From Leucobacter massiliensis (GTDB lineage: Bacteria; Actinomycetota; Actinomycetes; Actinomycetales; Microbacteriaceae), in NCBI RefSeq assembly GCF_002982315.1, contig NZ_MWZD01000013.1, positions 248,001 through 312,000 on the forward strand: DNA of 64,000 nt. Reading direction: 5' to 3'. The notes below the pieces were generated by a model that worked only from the letters and a program-made list of their open reading frames with translations, had not been told where the DNA came from and made no database searches. Position numbers and translations under genes: made by a program. Shown here in pieces: positions 34,082-42,382 of the stretch. Each line of letters opens with the position of its first letter. The first letter of the stretch is position 1.

Positions 34082-34615
34082 TCAGCCGCGCAGGCCGTGC
34101 GCCCGCCGCACCGCCGTGACCGCACGGTCGAAGCGATCCCGGGACAGCACGTGTCCCTCGCGCCGCATCCCGTCGGCGGTCACCCGCAGCACGCGCTCCG
34201 GCGCGAGGAAGCTCTCCCGGCCCTGGCCGTCCCAAGCGCCGCTCCCCACCGACACGAAGCCGCTGTGCGGCTTCGTGCTGAGATAGCAGCCCGCCACGGC
34301 TCCCTCGCCGAGCCGGGCGATGATCAGCACGGGGCGGTCCTTGCCGCGTCCGTCGTTCTCCGCATAGGGCACCCAGGTCCAGACGACCTCACCCGGATCG
34401 GGATCGCCGTCGGGTCGCGGCTGATAGTCAGGACGCAGCGTGGCGATCTCTGCGCGGCTCAGGTCTCGCGTCGCCCCCGGGCCGGAACGCCCGGGACTCG
34501 GCTGCTGCGGTGCGGGTCCATCTGAGACCGGATACCGACGGGGACCGCGCGTGCCGGAACGCCGGGCGGGAGTGAGCAGCGCAGAGGCGAGGGAGCGCAG
34601 CAGCGAGGAGAGCAT
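34082..34615 (-). CDS. PemK/MazF family toxin-like protein
   Basis: 177 aa from ATG at 34615 with GGAGGAGG upstream. After a short N-terminal region (LLRSLASALLTPARR) comes the SH3-like fold: GEVVWTWVPYAENDGRGKDRPVLIIAR (about residues 74-100) is the PemK/MazF signature, with the C-terminal RVLRVTADGMRREG segment. Such proteins are usually sequence-specific endoribonucleases. It starts 23 nt after the zapE stop, and the antitoxin-like gene follows. The N-terminal extension is longer than in MazF. Confidence 0.75.
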   Translation of the reverse strand: MLSSLLRSLASALLTPARRSGTRGPRRYPVSDGPAPQQPSPGRSGPGATRDLSRAEIATLRPDYQPRPDGDPDPGEVVWTWVPYAENDGRGKDRPVLIIARLGEGAVAGCYLSTKPHSGFVSVGSGAWDGQGRESFLAPERVLRVTADGMRREGHVLSRDRFDRAVTAVRRAHGLRG

Positions 34616-34638
34616 GCCTCCTCCCCCGCCGGGCCTGT

Positions 34639-35703
34639 TCACCCGGCGACCTCGCTCGCCGTCAGCGCGTTGAGGCGCGAGATGCAGCGCAGGTACTTCT
34701 TGCGGTAGCCGCCGTCCAGCATCCCGCCTCCGAAGATCGCGGTGAGCGGGGTGCCGGTGGCGCGCAACGGGATCTGCGCGTCGTACACCCGGTCGATGAA
34801 CGCCACGAAGCGCAGCGCGGCCGACTGGTCGGTGAGCTCGTGGACGTCGCGCAGCCCGATGCACTGCACGCCCTCGATCAGTCCCACGTAGCTCGAGGGG
34901 TGCACCGTGGCGAGGTGGGCGATCAGCGCCGAGAAATCGTCATCGGTCATGCGCTCGCCCGATGCCGCCACATCGGCCAGAGCGAAGCGGTACGCCTCGT
35001 CGCTCAGGACGATCGCGTCGCCCTCGATATCGCGCTGCCGGTAGTCGACGCCGTCGATGCGGACCGCGGTGAAGCGGTCCGACATCGCCTGGATCTCCCG
35101 CATGAAGTCCGCCGCGGCGAACCTCCCCTCGCCGAGCGCGTTCGGCGGCGTATTCGACGTGGCCACGATGCGGGAGCCGGTCGCGGTGAGGTCGCCGATG
35201 AGCCGGGTCATCAGCATCGTGTCGCCCGGATCGTCGAGCTCGAACTCATCGATGCAGATGAGACGCGCGCCCTGCAGCACGCCGACCGCCCCGTTGTAGC
35301 CGAGCGCGCCGACGAGAGCCGTGTACTGGATGAAGGTGCCGAAATAGCGCCGCCCGGCCGTGGCGTGCCAGGTCGCTGCGAGCAGGTGCGTCTTCCCGAC
35401 GCCGAATCCCCCGTCGAGGTAGACCCCCGGGCGGTCGGAACCGCCGGCGGGCGCCTCGGCGGCCTTCTTCCGCCCGAACCCGAAGAAGCCGCCGCGCGGC
35501 GCGGGCGCGGCGGGCGCGGTGAAGTTGCGCAGCAGCTCGCGCGCCTCCTCCTGCGAGGGGTACTCGGGGTCGGGGCGGTACGACGCGAAGGAAGCGTGGT
35601 CGAACTGGGGCGGCGGCACGAGATTGGCGACCAGCTCGGGGCCCGAGATGCTCGGGCTGCGGTCGACGAGGCGCGCGGATCTGCGGTGGTGATCGGAGGT
35701 CAT
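34639..35703 (-). CDS. zapE: Cell division ATPase ZapE (AFG1-like)
   Basis: 354 aa AFG1/ZapE-type AAA ATPase; in proteobacteria it acts at the Z-ring. Walker A GFGVGKTH (about residues 99-106), the FGTFIQYTALVG segment, Walker B RLICIDEFELDD, and the sensor region SNTPPNALGEGRF. TAGACT lies 7 nt before the ATG at 35703, so the message is probably leaderless; the open frame to 36219 overlaps the hydrolase and is not coding. Followed closely by the PemK-like gene. Confidence 0.92.
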   Translation of the reverse strand: MTSDHHRRSARLVDRSPSISGPELVANLVPPPQFDHASFASYRPDPEYPSQEEARELLRNFTAPAAPAPRGGFFGFGRKKAAEAPAGGSDRPGVYLDGGFGVGKTHLLAATWHATAGRRYFGTFIQYTALVGALGYNGAVGVLQGARLICIDEFELDDPGDTMLMTRLIGDLTATGSRIVATSNTPPNALGEGRFAAADFMREIQAMSDRFTAVRIDGVDYRQRDIEGDAIVLSDEAYRFALADVAASGERMTDDDFSALIAHLATVHPSSYVGLIEGVQCIGLRDVHELTDQSAALRFVAFIDRVYDAQIPLRATGTPLTAIFGGGMLDGGYRKKYLRCISRLNALTASEVAG

Positions 35704-35750
35704 CGCGGCAAGTCTATCTCTGCGCCGCGGAACCGCCCGCGAAGCGGGAC

Positions 35751-36926
35751 TCAGCCGCGCCAGGGCGGACGCGGCAGCGCCCGCGCGAACACCTCGGTGA
35801 CACGCTCCCACGACTCGGGGTCCACATTCCACAGGCGCACGTGCTCTCCGCGTGGCTGCAGGCGGAGCTGCACGAGTTCCGGCCGGAGCTCGGCGAGCCT
35901 GCGAGCCCCGTCGCACGGGACGAAGGTGTCGCCCTCGCTCGCGTGGATGAGCACGGGGACCTCGAGCTTCTCGGCGAAGGCCTCCGCGGAGAGACCCGCG
36001 ATCGCGAGCCCGCCCGGCTCGCCTGCGCGCACGATCCCGCGCCCGAGCAGGCCGATGCCGAGATCGGCGACGAATCGCGGGGCCGAGCGGGCGGCCGCGT
36101 GATAGCGCAGCAGTGCGGTCCAGTCGATCCCGGGCGAATCGAGGACGAGTCCGTCGACGAGGGAGCGGTGCGCTCCGCGCGTCGCCGCGACGAGGCACGC
36201 GGTGCCGCCCATCGACCATCCGACGAGGGTCACCCGCTCGGCGCCTCGCCGCGCCGCCTCCGCGATCGCCGCGTCCACGTCGCGCGCCTCCGCGATGCCG
36301 ATGCCGTAGCGCCCATGATCACCGCGAGGCGCACCCGGATCATTGCGGTAACTGATCACCAGGCTGGTGATGCCGGCACGCGCGAATGGGGCGACCCCCC
36401 GGATCGCCTCCTCCGGGAGCGCTCCCCTGCCGTGTACGTGGACGGCCCAGCGCTTCTTCCGCGGAAAACGCGGGCGCACCAGCCAGGCCTCCGCGTCGCC
36501 GAGCTCCGTGGGGTAGGTGATCCGCTCCGTCCGGTACCCGAGCTCGGCTGGGTCGGTGAACCACCACCCCGTCAACCGCCCGGCAGAGCCGACCGCCGGG
36601 CTGCCGCGGTCGAGCTGGACGAGCGGCCTCGCCAGCCCGTCCGGTCCGCGATCGATCACGGGCCCCAGACGAGCGTGACCTCGGCCGGAGTCGAAGAGGT
36701 ATGAGCACCGGCCCTCCAGCTCCGCATCCGTGCCCCTCAGCCAGACGATGCGCCGTCCATCGTCGCCGGACAGCCTGGTCACCCGCACCGGCGTCTCGGG
36801 CTCCTCGGGGGTGACGGCGAGCTGCGCCAGCCGCATCCCGACCGCCGCCGCACCCACCGCACCGACCGCGAGCAGGCCGGCGCCGAGCCCGACGACGCGG
36901 CCGACCGTGCGCTCCCAGTGCTCCAT
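35751..36926 (-). CDS. Alpha/beta hydrolase, membrane-anchored
   Basis: 391 aa. One N-terminal membrane helix (about residues 11-32). The hydrolase core has VHVHGRG, the nucleophile elbow GWSMGG (about residue 237), the acid in ASEGDTFVP and the catalytic His in RGEHVRLW. It resembles the DUF1100/YqiA-like esterase-peptidase group; substrate unknown. TAGAGT lies 7 nt before the ATG at 36926, consistent with leaderless expression. Confidence 0.85.
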   Translation of the reverse strand: MEHWERTVGRVVGLGAGLLAVGAVGAAAVGMRLAQLAVTPEEPETPVRVTRLSGDDGRRIVWLRGTDAELEGRCSYLFDSGRGHARLGPVIDRGPDGLARPLVQLDRGSPAVGSAGRLTGWWFTDPAELGYRTERITYPTELGDAEAWLVRPRFPRKKRWAVHVHGRGALPEEAIRGVAPFARAGITSLVISYRNDPGAPRGDHGRYGIGIAEARDVDAAIAEAARRGAERVTLVGWSMGGTACLVAATRGAHRSLVDGLVLDSPGIDWTALLRYHAAARSAPRFVADLGIGLLGRGIVRAGEPGGLAIAGLSAEAFAEKLEVPVLIHASEGDTFVPCDGARRLAELRPELVQLRLQPRGEHVRLWNVDPESWERVTEVFARALPRPPWRG

Positions 36927-37103
36927 GCACAGGACTCTACCCCCGCGGGCGAGCGGCTGTCACCCGCGACCCGGCGCTCCGGCGGGCGGCGGCACCGGCC
37001 GGAGGCGCGCCGAGGTGGCGGGACCCCGATCGCCGGGGGATCCGCCGCTGCGCGGCGTGGCACCGCTCGCCGGGAGCCACTCCTGCCTACTGTGTGCTGT
37101 GTG

Positions 37104-37676
37104 ATGGAGAGGATCGGGCCGCAGCCCGTGGAGTTCAGTGTCGCGGCCGATCAGATCCGCCACGCACAGCTGCGGGAGGAGCTCGTGGTGCGGGAGATTC
37201 CGGCGCCGGAGCGGATCGCACCTCGCTCCGTCGCTCTCGCCGCCGGCGTGGCCCGAGGGCCGCGAAGAGGATTGACCCCCGACGGCTCGATCGACTCGCA
37301 TCACGGCGCCGGACGACTGGTCCTCATGCACGACCCGGACTCGGAGCCCGAGTGGGGCGCACCCTACCGGCTCGTCTGCTTCGCCCAGGCGCCGCTCGAG
37401 GTGGAGATCGGAGTGGACCCCTTCATCTCCGACGTGGCCTGGTCGTGGCTCGTCGATGCTCTGGACGCCCGAGGCGCGCGGTACGACTATCTGTCCGGGA
37501 CGGCGACGAAGACGCTCTCCAGCGGCTTCGGCACGCTCGAGCACCAGGGCGACGCGGCGCAGATCGAGCTGCGCGCCTCCTGGACGCCCCTCGGCGAGGA
37601 GTTCGCCGCGCACGCCGAGGCCTGGTCCGAGCTGCTCTGCCTACTTGCCGGCCTGCCGCAGCGGGAAGGTGCCTGA
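37104..37676 (+). CDS. DUF3000 family protein
   Basis: 190 aa actinobacterial family of unknown function, normally encoded next to RNase D, as here (stop 4 nt before rnd). MHDPDSEPEWGAPYRLVCFAQAPLE and RYDYLSGTATKTLSSGFG are family features. No ribosome site: TACTGT (37088-37093 region) ends 7 nt before an in-frame GTG at 37101 that directly precedes this ATG, so translation may begin at the GTG on a leaderless mRNA. Confidence 0.88.
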   Translation: MERIGPQPVEFSVAADQIRHAQLREELVVREIPAPERIAPRSVALAAGVARGPRRGLTPDGSIDSHHGAGRLVLMHDPDSEPEWGAPYRLVCFAQAPLEVEIGVDPFISDVAWSWLVDALDARGARYDYLSGTATKTLSSGFGTLEHQGDAAQIELRASWTPLGEEFAAHAEAWSELLCLLAGLPQREGA

Positions 37677-37680
37677 GCCG

Positions 37681-38868
37681 ATGGTCGATCAATCCGAACT
37701 GCACACCGAGTGGTCGCTCGTCGCCGACGATCGCGGGCTGGAGCGCGCGGCCGAGGAGCTGGCCTCGGGGACCGGCCCCCTCGGAGTCGATGCGGAACGC
37801 GCCTCCGGCTTCCGCTACGGTTCCGACGCCTATCTGGTCCAGGTCTCCCGCCGCGGCGCCAGGCCCCTGCTCTTCGACCCGACGGGCATCGGCGATTTCG
37901 CGCCGCTTGCCCAGGCGATCGGGAACGACGAGTGGATCCTGCACGCCGCGAGCCAGGACATCCCCTGTCTCACCGAACTGGGGCTCCGCCCGGCGAGACT
38001 CTTCGACACTGAGCTCGGCGCCCGGCTCCTCGGCTACGAGCGGGTCGGGCTCGGCGCGCTCGTCGAGCGGCTCCTCGGGATCCATCTGGAGAAGGCGCAC
38101 TCGGCGGCCGACTGGTCTCAGCGCCCGCTCCCCGACGCGTGGCTGGAGTACGCGGCCCTGGATGTCGCGCTGCTGCCGGATCTGCGGGACGCGGTGCTCG
38201 CCGACCTGGAACGGCAGGGCAAGCTCGAGTATGCGCTGCAGGAGTTCGAGGCGGTGCGCACCCGACCCGAGAAGCCGCGAGCGGCGGAGCCGTGGCGCAA
38301 GCTCTCCGGAGGACACGTGCTGCGCACGCCGCGGGCGCTCGCGATCGCGCGAGAGCTGTGGCTCGCCCGCGACGCGCTCGCACGTGAGCGGGACGTCGCA
38401 CCGGGCAGGCTCATCCCGGACTCCTCGATCGTCGCTGCCGCCGCCGCGAACCCCCGCTCGGCGGGTGAGCTCGCACGGCTGCAGAGCTTCAAGGGCCGGG
38501 CGAGCCGCAGCGAGCTGGAGCGCTGGTGGGCAGCCGTCCTCGCCGGCAAGACGAGCGACGAGCTGCCGGGGCCGAGGACGCGCGATCCGGAGTCCATCCC
38601 CCATCACCGCGGCTGGGCTCAGCGGCACCCGGAGGCGGCGGCGCGTCTGGCTGCGGCCCGCGCGGGCGTCGTCGCGGAAGCCGAACGACTGCGGATCCCG
38701 GTGGAGAACCTCCTCACCCCCGATCATCTCCGCGCGGTCGCCTGGCGGCCGCCGCAGCCGCCCACTCCGGAGGCGATTGCACGGCGTCTCACCGAGCTCG
38801 GAGCCCGGGAGTGGCAAGTTGGCTTGACTGCACCAATCATCAGCGCTGCATTTGTAGACCTCGGATAG
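37681..38868 (+). CDS. rnd: Ribonuclease D (HRDC domain protein)
   Basis: 395 aa 3'-5' exoribonuclease acting on tRNA and structured RNA ends. The DEDD exonuclease domain has D37-x-E39 (VDAER), HAASQDIPCL and YAALDVALLPDL; an HRDC domain lies at about residues 205-285 and a C-terminal helical domain follows. ATG at 37681 directly after the DUF3000 stop, so the two genes form an operon. Confidence 0.93.
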   Translation: MVDQSELHTEWSLVADDRGLERAAEELASGTGPLGVDAERASGFRYGSDAYLVQVSRRGARPLLFDPTGIGDFAPLAQAIGNDEWILHAASQDIPCLTELGLRPARLFDTELGARLLGYERVGLGALVERLLGIHLEKAHSAADWSQRPLPDAWLEYAALDVALLPDLRDAVLADLERQGKLEYALQEFEAVRTRPEKPRAAEPWRKLSGGHVLRTPRALAIARELWLARDALARERDVAPGRLIPDSSIVAAAAANPRSAGELARLQSFKGRASRSELERWWAAVLAGKTSDELPGPRTRDPESIPHHRGWAQRHPEAAARLAAARAGVVAEAERLRIPVENLLTPDHLRAVAWRPPQPPTPEAIARRLTELGAREWQVGLTAPIISAAFVDLG

Positions 38869-38979
38869 CGATGCGCCGAGCGAGCGCCGCATTTCCGTGA
38901 TTCTCACGCCCCACTGCCGAATGTGAGACTGCGTCTCTAGGATGGATCCTGACGCAGTTCACATACCTGAGGAGGCGAA

Positions 38980-40185
38980 GTGGCCGCAATGAGAGAGGTC
39001 GTGTTCGTGGACGGGGTGCGCACCCCCTTCGGACGCGCAGGAGACAAGGGCATGTACGCGGGCACCCGCGCCGACGACCTGGCGGTGAAGGCGCTCCAGG
39101 GACTGCTCGACCGTCACCCGGATCTTCCGCTCGACCGCATCGACGACGTCGGCATCGCCGCAACGACCCAGCAGGGCGATCAGGGGCTGACCCTCGGCCG
39201 GACCGTGTCGATCCTCGCCGGCCTGCCCGTCACCGTTCCCGGCTTCGCCCTCGACCGGATGTGCGCGGGAGCGCTCACCGTGGCCTCGTTCATGGGCGCC
39301 GCCATCGGGTCCGGGCAGTACGACCTCGCCGTCGCCGGTGGGGTCGAGCACATGGGCCGGCACCCCATCGGCCTCGACGCGGACCCGAACCCCCGCTTCG
39401 TCGCCGAGAAGCTCGTGAGCGCCGATGCACTGAACATGGGCGTCACCGCCGAGCGCCTGCACGACCGCTTCCCGGAGCTCACGAAGGAGCGGGCCGACCG
39501 CTTCGGCATGCTCAGCCAGCACAAGGTGCAGGCTGCGTACGAGCGCGGTGACATCCAGGCGGACCTGGTGCCGGTCGCGACCCGCTCCGAGAGCGGCTGG
39601 GGACTCGCCACCGAGGACGAGGGGCGGCGCCCCGAGACGACGATGGAGGGTCTCGCCGGCCTGAAGACCCCGTTCCGCCCCCACGGCCGGGTGACGGCGG
39701 GCAACGCCTCGCCGCTCACCGACGGGGCCACCGTGTCGCTGCTCGCGGGCGCGGACACCGCACGAGAGCTCGGCCTGCCCGCGAAGATGCGCCTCATCGG
39801 CTTCGCCTTCGCCGGCGTGCAGCCCGAGGTGATGGGCCTCGGACCCGTGCCCTCGACCGAGAAGGCGCTGCGGCGCGCGGGACTCACCATCGACGACATC
39901 GGCCTCTTCGAACTCAACGAGGCCTTCGCCGTGCAGGTGCTCTCCTTCACCGACCACTTCGGGATCGCGGATGACGACCCCCGGGTGAATCCGTGGGGCG
40001 GAGCGATCGCCTTCGGGCACCCGCTCGCCGCCTCGGGGGTCCGCCTCATGATCCAGCTCGCCCGCCAGTTCGAGCAGCGACCCGATGTGCGCTACGGCGT
40101 GACGGCGATGTGCGTGGGCCTCGGCCAGGGCGGCACGGCCATCTGGGAGAACCCCCACTTCGACGGCAAGAAGGGCAAGAAGTAA
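38980..40185 (+). CDS. fadA: Acetyl-CoA C-acyltransferase (thiolase), fatty acid beta-oxidation
   Basis: 401 aa. Cleaves 3-ketoacyl-CoA in the last step of beta-oxidation. Catalytic residues: Cys in DRMCAGALT (about residue 90), His in FGHPLAASG and Cys in AMCVGLGQGG. GTG at 38980 with GAGGAGG upstream. The 111 nt before it hold a TAGGAT at 38939-38944 as a possible -10 box and the small palindrome GAGAC-TGC-GTCTC. Co-transcribed with fadB, 4 nt away. Confidence 0.95.
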   Translation: MAAMREVVFVDGVRTPFGRAGDKGMYAGTRADDLAVKALQGLLDRHPDLPLDRIDDVGIAATTQQGDQGLTLGRTVSILAGLPVTVPGFALDRMCAGALTVASFMGAAIGSGQYDLAVAGGVEHMGRHPIGLDADPNPRFVAEKLVSADALNMGVTAERLHDRFPELTKERADRFGMLSQHKVQAAYERGDIQADLVPVATRSESGWGLATEDEGRRPETTMEGLAGLKTPFRPHGRVTAGNASPLTDGATVSLLAGADTARELGLPAKMRLIGFAFAGVQPEVMGLGPVPSTEKALRRAGLTIDDIGLFELNEAFAVQVLSFTDHFGIADDDPRVNPWGGAIAFGHPLAASGVRLMIQLARQFEQRPDVRYGVTAMCVGLGQGGTAIWENPHFDGKKGKK

Positions 40186-40189
40186 CATC

Positions 40190-42325
40190 ATGACCGACTA
40201 CAGCACCATCGACTTCTCTCCCCTGATCGAGGCGGCAGCCGACGAGGTGATCACCGAGTCGCACGTGCGCGACGTCGCACTGCCGTCCGGAGGCACCCTG
40301 GCCCTCATCACGCTGGACAACGGTCGCGACCACACGCGCCCCAATACGCTCGGCCCGCGGACCCTGCAGGGCCTCGGCGCCGCGCTCGATGCGCTGCGGG
40401 AGCGCGCCGCCGCCGGCGAGATCCGGGCCGTCGCGATCACCGGCAAGCCGTTCATCTTCGCCGCGGGCGCCGATCTCTCGAAGGTGTCGACGCTCGCCAC
40501 CGAACAGAACGCCCGTCTTATGGCGCAGTACGGGCACTTCGTGCTCGGCAAGCTCGGCTCCCTGGGGGTGCCGAGCTTCGCTTTCGTGAACGGTCTCGCG
40601 CTCGGCGGCGCAATGGAGATCGCCCTGCACTGCGACTACCGCACGCTCGATTCCTCCGCCGCGGCGCTCGCCTTCCCCGAGGTCTTCCTCGGCATCATTC
40701 CCGGCTGGGGCGGCGCGACCATCGTGCCGAATCTGATCGGCATCGAGAAGGCGCTCGAGATCATCGTCTCGAACCCGCTGAAGAACAACCGGATGCTGAA
40801 GCCGCAGCAGGCGTACGAGCTCGGCCTCTTCGATGCGCTGTTCGGCTCGGCGAGCTTCCTGGAGCGCTCGGTCGCGTGGGCCGACGGAGTGATCGCGGGC
40901 TCGGTGAAGGTCGAGCGGCCCCACGTGCCGGGCAAGCTGGAGCGCCTGACGAAGTGGCCTGCCGCGATCAAGATCGCGCGAGACATGCTGAAGGCGCGGA
41001 TCGGGACCGCCGCGAAGGCACCGTACGTCGCTCTCGATCTGCTCGCGGCGGCGAAGGACGACGACCTCGTGCGAGGCTTCGAACGTGAGGACGAGGCGCT
41101 TGCCGAGCTGATCTCGGGCGACCAGTTCGCGGCTTCGATCTACGCCTTCGATCTGGTGCAGAAGCGGGCGAAGCGCCCGGCCGGCGCCCCCGACCGCGAT
41201 CTCGCGAAGCCCGTGCGGAAGGTGGGCGTGATCGGTGCGGGCCTCATGGCCAGCCAGTTCGCCCTGCTCTTCGCGCGCAAGCTGCGCGTCCCGGTGCTCA
41301 TCACCGACCTCGACCAGGCCCGGGTCGACAAGGGCCTCTCCTACATCGGCGGTGAGATCGACAAGATGGAGCAGAAGGGGCGACTCAGCTCCGACGACGC
41401 CAACCAGGTGCGGGCTCTCGTCAGCGGCACCACTGACAAGACGCTCTACGCCGACTGCGACTGGGTCATCGAGGCCGTGTTCGAGGAGCTGAGCGTCAAG
41501 CAGCAGGTCTTCGCGGAGATCGAGCCGATCATCTCGCCGGAGGCGGTGATCGCGACGAACACCTCCTCGCTGTCGGTCGAGCAGATCGGTGCGCAGCTCA
41601 CCCACCCCGAGCGTCTGGTCGGCTTCCACTTCTTCAATCCGGTCGCGGTGATGCCGCTCATCGAGGTCGTGAAAGCGCCGAGCACCGACGATCCGACCCT
41701 CGCAACGGCCATGGCCATCGCGAAGAAGCTCGGCAAGAGCGCCGTGATCACGGCCGACCGTCCCGGCTTCGTCGTGAATCGCCTCCTGGCGAAGGTCATG
41801 GGCGAGGCGGCGCGCGCCCTCGACGAAGGCACCCCGATGCCCGTGGTCGAGCGAGCCCTCGCCCCCATCGGTCTGCCGATGGGTCCCTTCGAGCTGATCG
41901 ACCTCGTCGGGTGGAAGGTCGCCGCGCACGTGCAGGACACCATGGTGAGCGCCTTCCCCGAGCGCTTTTACGCCTCGGAGAACCTGCACCGGCTCGCCGA
42001 GGTGGATGAGCCGCTCACCAAGTCGAAGCACGGCAAGGTCGAGGACCTGTCGAAGGCCGGCAAGAAGGCCGTCGTGCTCGGCAAGCACCCCGTGAGCGAG
42101 GAGCAGATCCTGCGCCGCGTCGAGGACGAGCTCGCGGGCGAGATCAAGATCATGCTCGACGAGGGCGTGGTCGCGGCCGCGGAGGACATCGACCTCTGCC
42201 TCATCCTCGGAGCGGGCTGGCCCTTCCAGGCGGGAGGAGCGACCCCCTACCTCGACCGGGTCGGCGCGAGCGAGCGCGTGTTCGGCGGGACCTTCCACGA
42301 TCCGCGCGTCGCGGGCGCGCGATAG
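40190..42325 (+). CDS. fadB: 3-hydroxyacyl-CoA dehydrogenase / enoyl-CoA hydratase fusion
   Basis: 711 aa multifunctional beta-oxidation protein. The N-terminal crotonase domain (about residues 1-300) has the oxyanion segment GKPFIFAAGADLS and PEVFLGIIPGWGG; the NAD-binding domain starts with VGVIGAGLMASQFA (about residue 345) and carries the HAD motif GFHFFNPVAVMPLIEVV; two C-terminal dimerisation domains follow. ATG at 40190. It forms the trifunctional complex with FadA. Confidence 0.95.
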   Translation: MTDYSTIDFSPLIEAAADEVITESHVRDVALPSGGTLALITLDNGRDHTRPNTLGPRTLQGLGAALDALRERAAAGEIRAVAITGKPFIFAAGADLSKVSTLATEQNARLMAQYGHFVLGKLGSLGVPSFAFVNGLALGGAMEIALHCDYRTLDSSAAALAFPEVFLGIIPGWGGATIVPNLIGIEKALEIIVSNPLKNNRMLKPQQAYELGLFDALFGSASFLERSVAWADGVIAGSVKVERPHVPGKLERLTKWPAAIKIARDMLKARIGTAAKAPYVALDLLAAAKDDDLVRGFEREDEALAELISGDQFAASIYAFDLVQKRAKRPAGAPDRDLAKPVRKVGVIGAGLMASQFALLFARKLRVPVLITDLDQARVDKGLSYIGGEIDKMEQKGRLSSDDANQVRALVSGTTDKTLYADCDWVIEAVFEELSVKQQVFAEIEPIISPEAVIATNTSSLSVEQIGAQLTHPERLVGFHFFNPVAVMPLIEVVKAPSTDDPTLATAMAIAKKLGKSAVITADRPGFVVNRLLAKVMGEAARALDEGTPMPVVERALAPIGLPMGPFELIDLVGWKVAAHVQDTMVSAFPERFYASENLHRLAEVDEPLTKSKHGKVEDLSKAGKKAVVLGKHPVSEEQILRRVEDELAGEIKIMLDEGVVAAAEDIDLCLILGAGWPFQAGGATPYLDRVGASERVFGGTFHDPRVAGAR

Positions 42326-42340
42326 CGCGCGGCACTGTGC

Positions 42341-42382
42341 GTGGCGCAGGGCCCCGGGGGTATCCCCGGGGCCCTGCGCCAC
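42341..42382. terminator. Bidirectional terminator between fadB and dxs
   Basis: A perfect 19-bp inverted repeat (42341-42359 with 42364-42382) with a GTAT loop fills the gap between the convergent genes. Confidence 0.9.
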
